NCBI GenBank assembly: GCA_029263015.1
Contig: JAJCYI010000163.1
Span: 117,057-181,056, forward strand
DNA length: 64,000 bases
Reading direction: 5' to 3'
Source: Saprospiraceae bacterium
GTDB lineage: Bacteria > Bacteroidota > Bacteroidia > Chitinophagales > Saprospiraceae
Shown here: in pieces, positions 1 through 7,546 of the stretch
How the letters are laid out: the number at the start of each line of letters is the position of its first letter
Numbering within the stretch: the first letter of the stretch is position 1
Translations under genes and position numbers: made by a program
The notes under the pieces: generated by a model
What the model was told of the DNA's origin: nothing
Database searches by the model: none
Seen by the model: only the letters and a program-made list of their open reading frames with translations

Positions 1-111
1 CATGGTAAAATTTTTTGTGAAGAAATTATTGATAAAAAAGCCAATGGTCATATGGCAGGACAAAGGTGCAGCCAAGTAGCAAGAACAATGTTTGCAAAAT
101 GTACAAATTAA
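1..111 (+). CDS. 3' end of an unidentified gene cut by the window edge
   Basis: The first frame is open from base 1 to a TAA at 109-111 and would encode the last 36 residues of a protein ending in FAKCTN. The composition (Glu, Lys, Gly, Cys, several hydrophobics) is protein-like, but I do not recognise a family. It lies upstream of and in the same direction as the AraC regulator. With only the tail visible, it could also be chance reading frame. Confidence 0.3.
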   Translation, partial: HGKIFCEEIIDKKANGHMAGQRCSQVARTMFAKCTN

Positions 112-183
112 TTGCCCTATCGTACAATATTTTGAACGATACGTATATATAGTTTAACTTTATTGCTTAATAACAATGTTGAC

Positions 184-1116
184 ATGGATGTATTAAGTGA
201 TATTCTTCAAGCCATAGAACTTAAAAGCGCGGTCTATTTCCAGCACGATTTCACAACACCATGGGGAATGGAAATGCCAAAAAGCCCTGTTGCAATATTC
301 CATATTGTGGTCAGGGGCAAATGTTATTTTGATATGGAAAACATGGAAAATCCATTGCCCTTGTTCGGTGGAGACATCGTGCTGCTGCCACTTGGCGACC
401 AACATATACTGAAAGATAATTTAAACTATTCATGCAAACCTGGACCGGATGTCCTGTCTTGCATCGTCAATGGCAAAGCGCCTTTCGAAGGCTCTGAAGT
501 AAGCGCTACATTGATTTGTGGGCACTTCGAACTGGACAGGGATTTGGGACACCCGCTCTTGGAAAACCTCCCTCGGTTAATTCATATCAGAAAACAAGAT
601 AGAGGAGGCTCTTCCATGCTTGAAACAGTGGCGATGATGTTGATGGAAGAAAGCGTTGCTGGATTGCCCGGCTCCGACCGCATCTTGCACAGACTGGCTG
701 ATGTGCTATTCATTTCAGTCCTGCGCATCCACTTGGTTCGGGAACAAGACAACGGTTCCCGCTTAAAAGCATTGAACGACCCCGCAATTAGCAAAGCCCT
801 GGAACTGATGCACCATCAACCTGAAAGTAATTGGACATTAGAAACCATTGCCAGATCTGCTGGAATTTCCCGAACCCTCCTGGCCAACCGATTTCGGGAA
901 ACGGTAGGTAAAACACCGATGAGCTACCTGACTTTCTGGCGAATGCTCAAAGCCCGAAAGCTTTTGTCCTCCAATGATCTGTCTTTAAGAGAAATTGCCG
1001 AAACGGTAGGCTACCAGTCTGAATCAGCTTTCAATCGGGCATTTAAAAACCAATTCCAGTTTTCGCCTGGGAAATATCGGCGAATGAAGAAAGAACAGTC
1101 CACTCCCGCTGCTTAA
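184..1116 (+). CDS. AraC-family transcriptional regulator
   Basis: A 310-residue DNA-binding regulator. Residues about 5-190 form an AraC-type cupin ligand-binding domain (the FHIVVRGKCYF strand and the GDIVLLPLGDQH loop are typical of the cupin subgroup). Residues about 205-305 carry two helix-turn-helix motifs: LETIARSAGISRTLLANRF, then LREIAETVGYQSESAFNRAF followed by FSPGKYR. In this subgroup the N-terminal domain usually senses a small molecule, and targets are often neighbouring oxidoreductases. I chose the ATG at 184; an in-frame TTG at 163 would add seven residues without improving the domain. The effector and targets are unknown. Confidence 0.9.
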   Translation: MDVLSDILQAIELKSAVYFQHDFTTPWGMEMPKSPVAIFHIVVRGKCYFDMENMENPLPLFGGDIVLLPLGDQHILKDNLNYSCKPGPDVLSCIVNGKAPFEGSEVSATLICGHFELDRDLGHPLLENLPRLIHIRKQDRGGSSMLETVAMMLMEESVAGLPGSDRILHRLADVLFISVLRIHLVREQDNGSRLKALNDPAISKALELMHHQPESNWTLETIARSAGISRTLLANRFRETVGKTPMSYLTFWRMLKARKLLSSNDLSLREIAETVGYQSESAFNRAFKNQFQFSPGKYRRMKKEQSTPAA

Positions 1117-1118
1117 TA

Positions 1119-1163
1119 ACGGTCAAAGAATAACTTCCCGTTTTATGCTGATTCTTTGACCGT
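1119..1163 (+). terminator. Hairpin after the AraC gene, likely terminator
   Basis: Perfect 13-bp inverted repeat (acggtcaaagaat at 1119-1131, its complement at 1151-1163) with a 19-nt loop, starting three bases after the regulator's stop codon. There is no clear U-run, so it may be a 3'-end stabiliser rather than a classical terminator. Confidence 0.5.
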
Positions 1164-1334
1164 TGGTTAGCGATGAAGTATGTCAGGTCAAAGACGATCA
1201 AGTATTTTTAATAATTCTTCCTATTCGGAATGTCTAATGTAGGACGTTAAAAGCAGCGTTCATCTCCTAACTTGCAGTATTCTTCATACAGATTAAGAAT
1301 TTATCAAATTTTTCTATCTGCAAAATTTTACTTT

Positions 1335-1754
1335 ATGAATAGATTACTTTTTCTTTTGCTTGTCACTTTGGTATTCGCTGGCACGGCCTGCAACAAAGAA
1401 ACAGAGAATTTGCCCACACCCGAAGCCGTGATGATAAAGTTTGTAAATAAATCTGGCGAGAGCATAGAAGGCCTGACCGTGAGTCGGGCGGACATTGGCT
1501 ACCTAAAAAATGGCAGCACTTCTGAGGAGTATTTCCGCTATGAAAAATTAGGGCAACAATTTGGCTATGCACTTGTAGAAACCGTCGGTACTATTGACGG
1601 CAAACGCTATTTTACTGCATCAGCCTGTCAAGGTGTTTGTGATACACCGAGCGCCCCACACGGCGAATGGCTCACTCCCGGATATTATAAAATATCTGTT
1701 CGTGTTTCAAATGAAGCAGGAGGTGACTACTTAGAATTCCGTATGCTGAACTAA
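1335..1754 (+). CDS. Small secreted lipoprotein of unknown function
   Basis: A 139-residue protein that starts MNRLLFLLLVTLVFAGTAC. The hydrophobic stretch ending in a Cys within the first 20 residues is a lipoprotein signal, so the mature protein is probably anchored to a membrane by a lipidated Cys. The mature part is about 120 residues with alternating hydrophobic residues that suggest a beta-rich fold; two Cys (CQGVC) may form a disulfide. I do not recognise the family. The open frame extends upstream to 1272, but only the ATG at 1335 puts the signal peptide at the N-terminus. Confidence 0.65.
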   Translation: MNRLLFLLLVTLVFAGTACNKETENLPTPEAVMIKFVNKSGESIEGLTVSRADIGYLKNGSTSEEYFRYEKLGQQFGYALVETVGTIDGKRYFTASACQGVCDTPSAPHGEWLTPGYYKISVRVSNEAGGDYLEFRMLN

Positions 1755-1758
1755 AGTT

Positions 1759-1800
1759 AATGGAGAATGGAGAAAAAAAATCCATTCTCCATTCTCCATT
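1759..1800. terminator. Inverted repeat between convergent genes
   Basis: Left arm aatggagaatgga (1759-1771) pairs with tccattctccatt, which occurs twice, overlapping, at 1781-1793 and 1788-1800. An A-rich loop lies between. It sits between the convergent stops at 1754 and 1802, so it probably ends both transcripts. Confidence 0.5.
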
Positions 1801-1801
1801 T

Positions 1802-2683
1802 TTAGTTCCCTTTCCCCATCTTATCCTTTTCTCCCCATTTCGGCGCAATTGATTCTCCCTTATTCTGGCCCGGTGAAACATCGTCGTATTTACGGTGCCA
1901 AGTGGTAGGGCGTTCGAAATCCTGCCCTGACTTTAATACTTGGGCATCAGGGTGGTTTTTTTGAATATCTGCCCAGGTCGTTTGCTTCCACATTTTTTCA
2001 TCCAATACCACCATGTCTGTTCCTTGCATTTTACCTGAAACAGCTTTGCCAGTAAGTGGCCACCAGAGGCTCTCCGTTTCCCGGTCCCACATCACAAAGC
2101 CATCCAGTCCATCCCAAACCTCTGGATCATAATAAGTGTAACCACTCAATGCGAACGTATATTCCTTTCCACCGATGACTCGGTCGTACATTGCTCCTAA
2201 ATCGGCAAGGATACAGTAGGCTGCAAAGACCGGTTTCCCGTCGATCACATCGTTGACAACCTCGTGGTGAGTCAGATCTTTAATGGAATAAGCTTTGGTT
2301 TCATTGCCCATTTTTGCCAACAAGAAGCGGTCGTCGTCCTGCCAGAGACTGGTGGCTTCTTTTACAGATATGAATGCTGGTTCCAACAGCGCCGGAAAGC
2401 GTTCCCGCCCAATGCCATAGTGGAATTGTTCATCTTTGAGCGTGTAGCCCGTGATGTCAAAATGCTGTTCTTCCCGCTTACCTCCGTATAAATAATTCTG
2501 TCCGCCTTTTTCAAAGAATTTTCCATTTGAGAGCGCAGAAGGGCGTTGCCTTTTTTGAGGAGGCGCTTCGGCTTTCGCCGATAATGGTTCTTTTGCTGAT
2601 ACTTTTGCCGTGCGGGAATTGATACAGCTAAAGAGCAAAAAAAAGCCGAATAGAGTCAAGGAGAGGAAGGTAATTTTTTTCAT
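1802..2683 (-). CDS. DUF3179-family lipoprotein
   Basis: A 293-residue protein with a lipoprotein-type signal (MKKITFLSLTLFGFFLLFSC) and a disordered Lys/Ala-rich linker to about residue 50. The rest matches the DUF3179 pattern: VNDVIDGKPVFAAYC, then FALSGYTYYDP, then FVMWDRETESLWWPLTGKAVSG and a Trp/His/Pro motif near the C-terminus. The family's biochemical role is unknown. In many members the first motif reads YCPLC; here it is YCILADLG, so the second Cys is missing. It faces the AraC/lipoprotein pair convergently. The start ATG is directly before the signal peptide. Confidence 0.8.
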   Translation of the reverse strand: MKKITFLSLTLFGFFLLFSCINSRTAKVSAKEPLSAKAEAPPQKRQRPSALSNGKFFEKGGQNYLYGGKREEQHFDITGYTLKDEQFHYGIGRERFPALLEPAFISVKEATSLWQDDDRFLLAKMGNETKAYSIKDLTHHEVVNDVIDGKPVFAAYCILADLGAMYDRVIGGKEYTFALSGYTYYDPEVWDGLDGFVMWDRETESLWWPLTGKAVSGKMQGTDMVVLDEKMWKQTTWADIQKNHPDAQVLKSGQDFERPTTWHRKYDDVSPGQNKGESIAPKWGEKDKMGKGN

Positions 2684-2745
2684 GTTGAGATTGATTTAAG
2701 ATCAGGCACTTATCACGTGAACATAGGTTTTAGGTTAAATGAAAA

Positions 2746-2942
2746 TTTCTCTACCGTACACTTTTTATTCTGACCTCTTTAGAGGTCTAATATGGGTAGA
2801 AATAAATGAAACAAGCAGTTGTTCGTGCCGTCAGGTACGCAACGTTGCGTACCTGACGGCACGAAACCCGTACACTTCTAATATTTACCTACCTACATTT
2901 GACCCCTCTGGGGTCAGTTTAAAAAAGTGTACGGTAGAGAAA
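2746..2942. repeat. Nested palindromic intergenic element, 197 bp
   Basis: The outer arms are a perfect 20-bp inverted repeat (2746-2765 with 2923-2942). Inside are small hairpins gacctctttagaggtc (2772-2787) and gacccctctggggtc (2901-2915), and at the centre a perfect loopless 44-nt palindrome (2822-2865). GGGTAG follows the left small hairpin at 2794. The central palindrome shares cgtgccgt-aggtacgcaacg with the element at 63868-64000, so this is a repeat family. It separates two divergently or independently transcribed secreted-protein genes and may extrude as a cruciform. Confidence 0.85.
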
Positions 2943-2973
2943 TGAAAATCAAGAAGATGGCTAGTATTTATTT

Positions 2974-3495
2974 TCAATACACCACCTCTCCCCGATTCAC
3001 CCACTTTCCCCATTTTTCATTGTAGCCGTGTACTTTTTGTGTTGTTTTATTTTGATTGTCAACCATTGGGTGGCCTTTGTTCGTCCAGTCAAAAATACCG
3101 CCTTTCAGATTATATACTTCTGTAAAACCAGCCTTCTGCAACTTTTCACCAATCCGCTCACTTCGGTAGCCCACCGAGCAATAGGTGACGATAAGTGTGT
3201 TTTTGGGCAAGTCGTTTATTTTTTTCAAATTGAATTTATCAAAACCAACCCGACGGGCACCGGCAAGGTGACCGACTTCAAATTCGTTTTGCTCACGGGT
3301 ATCAAGTAAGGCAACAGGTTGTTCTAATAGCAGCAGTTCTTCCACGGTCATGTCTTTAACTGAACCTTTCGCCATTTGATCAGCCATTTCAATGAATTCC
3401 TGCTCTGTAAACTGCCCTGCTACTTCAATAGAAGGGAAACAATGGGTAAACAAAAAAACAATCAGGATAAGGTAATATGATCGGAATCTCATCAA
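2974..3495 (-). CDS. Rhodanese-domain protein, exported
   Basis: A 173-residue protein with an N-terminal hydrophobic signal (residues about 6-22) and one rhodanese domain (about 45-145). Key features are LLDTREQNEFEVGHLAGARRVGF and the active-site loop VTYCSVGYRSERIGEKL, with the catalytic Cys present. Rhodaneses transfer sulfane sulfur or bind oxyanions; the signal peptide places this one in the periplasm. The final about 25 residues (Lys/Asn/Trp rich) are outside the domain. The substrate is not predictable. Confidence 0.88.
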   Translation of the reverse strand: MMRFRSYYLILIVFLFTHCFPSIEVAGQFTEQEFIEMADQMAKGSVKDMTVEELLLLEQPVALLDTREQNEFEVGHLAGARRVGFDKFNLKKINDLPKNTLIVTYCSVGYRSERIGEKLQKAGFTEVYNLKGGIFDWTNKGHPMVDNQNKTTQKVHGYNEKWGKWVNRGEVVY

Positions 3496-3916
3496 GTAAT
3501 TTATTGTGATCTATTTGAGAAGCTATTTTAAAAACCTCAATAGAAACGCCAAGAAAGCATCTCTTGTTTTTCAGGAATGTCTGAGTCGGGACAATATGGA
3601 CATGCGCAAAAATAAATCGGACAATTTGGGAGCGTTATTATCGCTCAAGCCCTTAGGACTGTCCGCTGGAAGTCACCACTTATGTTACCTTGATTTTTCT
3701 TCTCAAACCAATGTCAGGATATACATTCCCTCTCTACTAAAATCTCGAAACCTTCATTCTTTCACCCTAAACGGGAACAATCATTCAAGAGCGTCTTTTT
3801 CATAATATAGTAGTAATTTTTAATTGGCGTAGTCGCCGAGTGAAATTTCGCACGGCGGCTACTTTCTTTCCACAGAGACGCTTTGGTTTATTTTGAACCC
3901 AACATAAAACATTGCC
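3496..3916. other. Intergenic region, no supported gene
   Basis: 421 bases between the divergent rhodanese start and a small plus-strand frame. A 99-codon open frame (3506-3805) has no protein-like composition, signal or recognisable motif, and I do not call it. No hairpin or RNA gene stands out. Confidence 0.4.
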
Positions 3917-4168
3917 ATGAAAGACTTAAGAATCGTTTTTATCAACCATCGGCAACTGAACAAAAGATTACGTTCGCTCCGCGGTAAAGTACTCCAAGGA
4001 AAAGAGGAATTCCACGCAAGGCTTGACAAAATGCACCGCTCGTTGCGGAATAACCTGCAATATTTGAAACAACAACAAATAGCAGAGGCATTGGACGAAG
4101 CACATATTTTCCAAATGAACAGAACTGGTTTTCACCCCCACCTTCTTCTTTCTGACCCAAACGAATAA
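3917..4168 (+). CDS. Small hypothetical protein, 83 aa
   Basis: A short frame starting at ATG 3917, rich in Arg, Lys, Leu and Gln, with a stretch (residues about 14-65) that could form helices or a coiled coil. There is no signal peptide and no recognised family. It is isolated between the rhodanese and patatin genes, and ends 26 bases before a REP-like repeat. It may be a real small basic protein or a chance frame. Confidence 0.35.
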   Translation: MKDLRIVFINHRQLNKRLRSLRGKVLQGKEEFHARLDKMHRSLRNNLQYLKQQQIAEALDEAHIFQMNRTGFHPHLLLSDPNE

Positions 4169-4194
4169 GCTAAATTAGGATCTGTGCGTATGGT

Positions 4195-4251
4195 GTAACC
4201 GGAAGTTGTACTTCCGGCTGCTCCAAACTCAGAAGTACAACTTCTAGCTAC
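4195..4251. repeat. REP/BIME-like pair of inverted hairpins
   Basis: Two copies of a short hairpin (ggaagttgtacttcc type) face each other: plus orientation at 4199-4217 and minus orientation at 4231-4251. On the minus strand the second copy reads GTAGCTAGAAGTTGTACTTC, so it has the GTAG foot typical of REP elements. The same unit occurs twice at 30117-30174. The stop codon (TAG, 4248-4250) of the patatin gene lies inside the GTAG of this repeat. Confidence 0.75.
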
Positions 4252-6500
4252 TTTTCCTGCCCATCTCCCAACACATCCACCAATTTACTTAGCCTTAGTT
4301 TGCTTTCATCAGAGTGTATCCCTCCCAATATGTCCAACCGTTCCCGTTCTGTCAGGTAGAAAGAGATAGGCGAATCTTTCAAAAATTCAGATGGCCGATA
4401 GGTGAACCTGATAATGTCAAAATAGTCTTTGCCGAGCATTTCGTAAAGGAAGCCTAATTCGTTATCGTGTTCGTAATCCTGCAAACTGATTAATTTGAAT
4501 GCGATTTCCAGTGGGTTGAACATGGTTTCAAAAACCCCTTGGTTTTCATTGTTCACCACATCGTGGTCGCGGTCGAAAGCACGCACAATGATGAACACCA
4601 CCCCACCGGTATTTTCCTTGATCCAATCTTTGAATACGGTGACGAAACGGGTAGCTGATTTCAAACCAAAATTATCGCGGAAACCTGCATCCAATACTTC
4701 TATGCTAGGATTGCTCGGCAGATTGACGTTCGGCAGTACATATGGATAGGTGGCATTCATGCGAAGTGCGGAGGTAAACCGAAGGTCCATGGCACCTTGG
4801 TTTTTGAAAATACGCCCAAAATCTACAGCATCCACTTGCAGGGAAAACGGCACCTCCAAACCTGCGGGCTCCTGCATCATATATGCAACAGGTTGAGATG
4901 AAATGACTAACCGCCGGCCATCGTCAACTATGGATGGGGTAATGAACACCATTGGGATGATGGCATCTTTTTCAGGTTGAGTATAAGCTCCAATGGATTT
5001 GGAAAGTAGTCCATTAGTATTTTCATTCAACGCTTTTTCAAAAATATAGCCCCGGTCTTTTTTGTATTTGTGATCCCCCTCCTTAAAAGTAGCCCAAGGA
5101 AGAAATAGGTCGTTTGTTACAATAGCAAATGAAATGGGATTCAAAAGATCTTGCGAAATGGTGTAAATATGGTCTTCACAATACAAGTCCATCTCTTCTC
5201 CCTGTTTTTCCCGCAGCACCAATTCGCGGTAATACGACGAACCGATCATGCCACCGGAAGCCCCAGAAATAAGTACAGTATGATCCATAAACCTACCCCC
5301 GGTCATGCTGTCGGCAGTTTGCAAAACAAGCGTAGACCATGCCGCAGATTTCAATCCTCCCCCACTCACACAGGCAAAGAGCATTTTGGGTTTTTCGCCA
5401 TTCTGCCCGCTCACATTTTGTTTCCATTTTTCTAAAATGGCAATGGTCGCCTGCTTATCGGCATTCACAGAATCTTTGCTGCAGACCATCTTCAGTCGAT
5501 CAGGGTGGTAAACCGCTGGTGCCACCGTATAATCCAGTCCATATGCCTTATTTTTATGGTGGAAAAGATTATTACTAGTCAGGAAATTTATCAAAAACAG
5601 AAGTATAATGAGACCTGTCACACGCCATTTATTGAACCAATAGGAAATGGCCCCTGCCACTGCCATCATGATACTTGCCAGCAGGAATATGCTCGCCCCC
5701 GTGGGTATTCGCAAGGCTGGCCTGTCCATGAACGCCCCCAACATGATAAGCACCACAAAGGTGAACAATTGCACGACCAAGGCATTCAAATGGTTTTGCT
5801 TAAAAACGCGGAGTAGCAAAACAGAATCGTAGTGCGCCACGCTCCTCACCAACCGGGGTCGGAAGGTTTCTGTCAGGTAAGTGTCCACCCGCCACTGGTT
5901 GCGGTTGAGTTTGATGTCTTCCAGTAGCGGCAGGGCTTCTTTGCCGGGAGCTATTTTACCTTCGATCAAATCCTGATCGTTCATTTTGAGCAAAGTAAAA
6001 ATGTCTTTGTTCGTAAAATTGAAATACAGGGAAATCGTCAGGACTAACGTGGCAAAGCCAATCAAGAATCCCAAACTATTGAGGCTGACTTCTCCCAATT
6101 CTTTGAGTTCGTAATTGATCCCGAATTTTACCTGGAAATAAAAATATACGACTATAAAACTGAGCGGGATCACCATGTTGTTGAGTGCAAACTTGGTAAA
6201 CGGGCGTCCCAATGAAGCCAGGAAGGAAAAACGGTAGGCCCCCAACAAATAGGAAGTCAAGTTCCAACTCATCACCAAAGCTCCAAATCCTACCCCGACA
6301 TAAAAGAAACTCCAAAAACCCACTTTCCCCAAATATTCTGGTGATAAGAATAAGTATCGCAACCCGAACTTCCCGCCAAAATTTCCCGTTACGGTCATGG
6401 CCAGCAAGGCCCAGGTAAAAAAGAGCAATAGGTTGCTCCGCAAGTGCAGGATGAGCAGTTGAAATGGAAAAGAATAAAGTATGTCGGTCAGTTTTTTCAC
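4248..6500 (-). CDS. Patatin-like phospholipase with N-terminal membrane domain
   Basis: 750 residues. The first about 320 contain several hydrophobic membrane segments (near 25-45, 55-75, 105-125, 145-165, 240-265, 275-320). The C-terminal part is a patatin-type lipid acyl hydrolase: the oxyanion loop CVSGGGLKSAAW near 375, the nucleophile motif GASGG near 410, and DAGFRDNFG near 610 that supplies the catalytic Asp. Patatins hydrolyse ester bonds in phospholipids or acyl lipids; here the enzyme is apparently tethered to the inner membrane. The fusion to a multi-pass domain is unusual compared with classical patatins. The start ATG at 6500 fits a short basic N-terminus before the first membrane helix. 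Confidence 0.85.
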   Translation of the reverse strand: MKKLTDILYSFPFQLLILHLRSNLLLFFTWALLAMTVTGNFGGKFGLRYLFLSPEYLGKVGFWSFFYVGVGFGALVMSWNLTSYLLGAYRFSFLASLGRPFTKFALNNMVIPLSFIVVYFYFQVKFGINYELKELGEVSLNSLGFLIGFATLVLTISLYFNFTNKDIFTLLKMNDQDLIEGKIAPGKEALPLLEDIKLNRNQWRVDTYLTETFRPRLVRSVAHYDSVLLLRVFKQNHLNALVVQLFTFVVLIMLGAFMDRPALRIPTGASIFLLASIMMAVAGAISYWFNKWRVTGLIILLFLINFLTSNNLFHHKNKAYGLDYTVAPAVYHPDRLKMVCSKDSVNADKQATIAILEKWKQNVSGQNGEKPKMLFACVSGGGLKSAAWSTLVLQTADSMTGGRFMDHTVLISGASGGMIGSSYYRELVLREKQGEEMDLYCEDHIYTISQDLLNPISFAIVTNDLFLPWATFKEGDHKYKKDRGYIFEKALNENTNGLLSKSIGAYTQPEKDAIIPMVFITPSIVDDGRRLVISSQPVAYMMQEPAGLEVPFSLQVDAVDFGRIFKNQGAMDLRFTSALRMNATYPYVLPNVNLPSNPSIEVLDAGFRDNFGLKSATRFVTVFKDWIKENTGGVVFIIVRAFDRDHDVVNNENQGVFETMFNPLEIAFKLISLQDYEHDNELGFLYEMLGKDYFDIIRFTYRPSEFLKDSPISFYLTERERLDILGGIHSDESKLRLSKLVDVLGDGQEK

Positions 6501-6596
6501 TTCGTGTTAAACGGCTGACGGTAAACGGTGGATGGCGAACGGAAATTTAGGAAAAAGAAACCGTCTGTCGTTTACCGCCTGTCGTTTACCGTTGAA

Positions 6597-6604
6597 TATC
6601 TTTG
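6597..6604 (+). promoter_or_regulatory. Bacteroidota -7 box upstream of pth
   Basis: TATCTTTG matches the Bacteroidota TAnnTTTG -7 consensus exactly and lies 26 bases before the chosen pth start. No clear TTG -33 box is visible at the usual distance. Imperfect inverted repeats built on gtttaccg surround it (about 6505-6592). Confidence 0.5.
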
Positions 6605-6629
6605 CAGCCCCAATTATCAAGCAGACAAT

Positions 6630-7247
6630 ATGAGCTTTTTTTCAAATATACTAAAGCGGTTTTTTCAAAAACCCGAACCTGACCCAATGAAGTACCTCAT
6701 TGCGGGCCTCGGCAACATGGGCCCTGATTACGATGACACCCGCCACAACATCGGTTTTGATGTAGTGGATTATTTGGCAAAAGAATTTGATGCTACCTTT
6801 AAGAACGATACACTGGGCGACATCGCTGAGTTCAAACACAAAGGTCGCACATTCGTTCTGCTCAAGCCATCCACTTATATGAACCGCAGTGGAAAACCCG
6901 TCCGGTATTGGCTGACCAAAAAGAACATCAAAAAGGAAAATCTTTTGGTCGTTTTGGACGACCTCAATCTGCCATTCGGCAAAATGCGCCTCCGCAGCAA
7001 AGGTAGCGATGGCGGGCATAATGGCCTCAAAGACATTGACCAGCTTACTGGTGGCAATAACTACGCCCGCCTGCGGCTCGGTATTGGCAATGATTATGCA
7101 AAAGGCCGCCAAGCTGATTTTGTATTGAGTAAATGGAGCAATGAAGAAGCCGAGCAATTGTCTGGATTCCTCAAAAAAGCCGCAGATGGGGTGAAAGCAT
7201 TTGGAACCTTGAAAATGAATTTTGCGATGAATCAGGTGAATGGGTAG
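6630..7247 (+). CDS. pth: Peptidyl-tRNA hydrolase
   Basis: A 205-residue cytoplasmic enzyme that releases peptides from peptidyl-tRNA dropped by ribosomes. The Pth signatures are present: GLGNMGPDYDDTRHNIGF with the catalytic His (about residue 39), the tRNA/peptide-binding Asn in YMNRSG, the catalytic Asp in VLDDLNLPFG, and SDGGHNGL. The frame is open upstream to 6528, but the -7 box at 6597 argues for the ATG at 6630; the ATG at 6687 (MKYLIAGLGN) is the other candidate and would give the family's minimal length. It is divergent from the patatin gene. Confidence 0.95.
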   Translation: MSFFSNILKRFFQKPEPDPMKYLIAGLGNMGPDYDDTRHNIGFDVVDYLAKEFDATFKNDTLGDIAEFKHKGRTFVLLKPSTYMNRSGKPVRYWLTKKNIKKENLLVVLDDLNLPFGKMRLRSKGSDGGHNGLKDIDQLTGGNNYARLRLGIGNDYAKGRQADFVLSKWSNEEAEQLSGFLKKAADGVKAFGTLKMNFAMNQVNG

Positions 7248-7304
7248 TGCGATAATAATTGCTCGTAGATTTAATTATGATTGGCCATAACTCGTCTATT
7301 TTTA

Positions 7305-7344
7305 TAGATATGGCTAATTATAACATCATAATTGGCCATATCTA
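7305..7344. terminator. Inverted repeat after pth
   Basis: 17-bp arms (7305-7321 and 7328-7344) with one mismatch and a 6-nt loop, about 60 bases after the pth stop. It is AT-rich, built on ggccatatcta, and followed by ttt. It could terminate pth or be another repeat element. Confidence 0.4.
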
Positions 7345-7372
7345 TTTGATTAATACTACTTTTGGCTGAATA

Positions 7373-7534
7373 AGGGAGTTGGAAATAAATAACCTACCCG
7401 TTATGGCGAAGCTATCTTTTCTTGTAAAGGTGTTTGAAAAATTAAGCATAGCTGGGTTACGGTTCATTTTTAAAGCATCTTTAGAAGGAAAAAGAGCTAG
7501 TCAGAATGGGTAGGTTATTTGTTTCCAACTCCCT
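7373..7534. repeat. MITE-like element, 162 bp
   Basis: 27-bp terminal inverted repeats (7373-7399 and 7508-7534; one mismatch) enclose 108 bases with no coding capacity. The size and structure resemble a miniature inverted-repeat transposable element. It lies directly before the AAA ATPase start at 7547. No exact target-site duplication is visible. Confidence 0.6.
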
Positions 7535-7546
7535 AAAGCCGAAATA

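Noticed and set aside
2739..2945. 68-codon plus-strand open frame
   Set aside because: It runs through the composite palindrome; the sequence is fully explained by the repeat.
3506..3805. 99-codon plus-strand open frame
   Set aside because: No protein-like pattern, signal or motif, and no start context; treated as intergenic.
6651..7157. 168-codon minus-strand frame
   Set aside because: Lies entirely inside pth on the other strand; a shadow frame.
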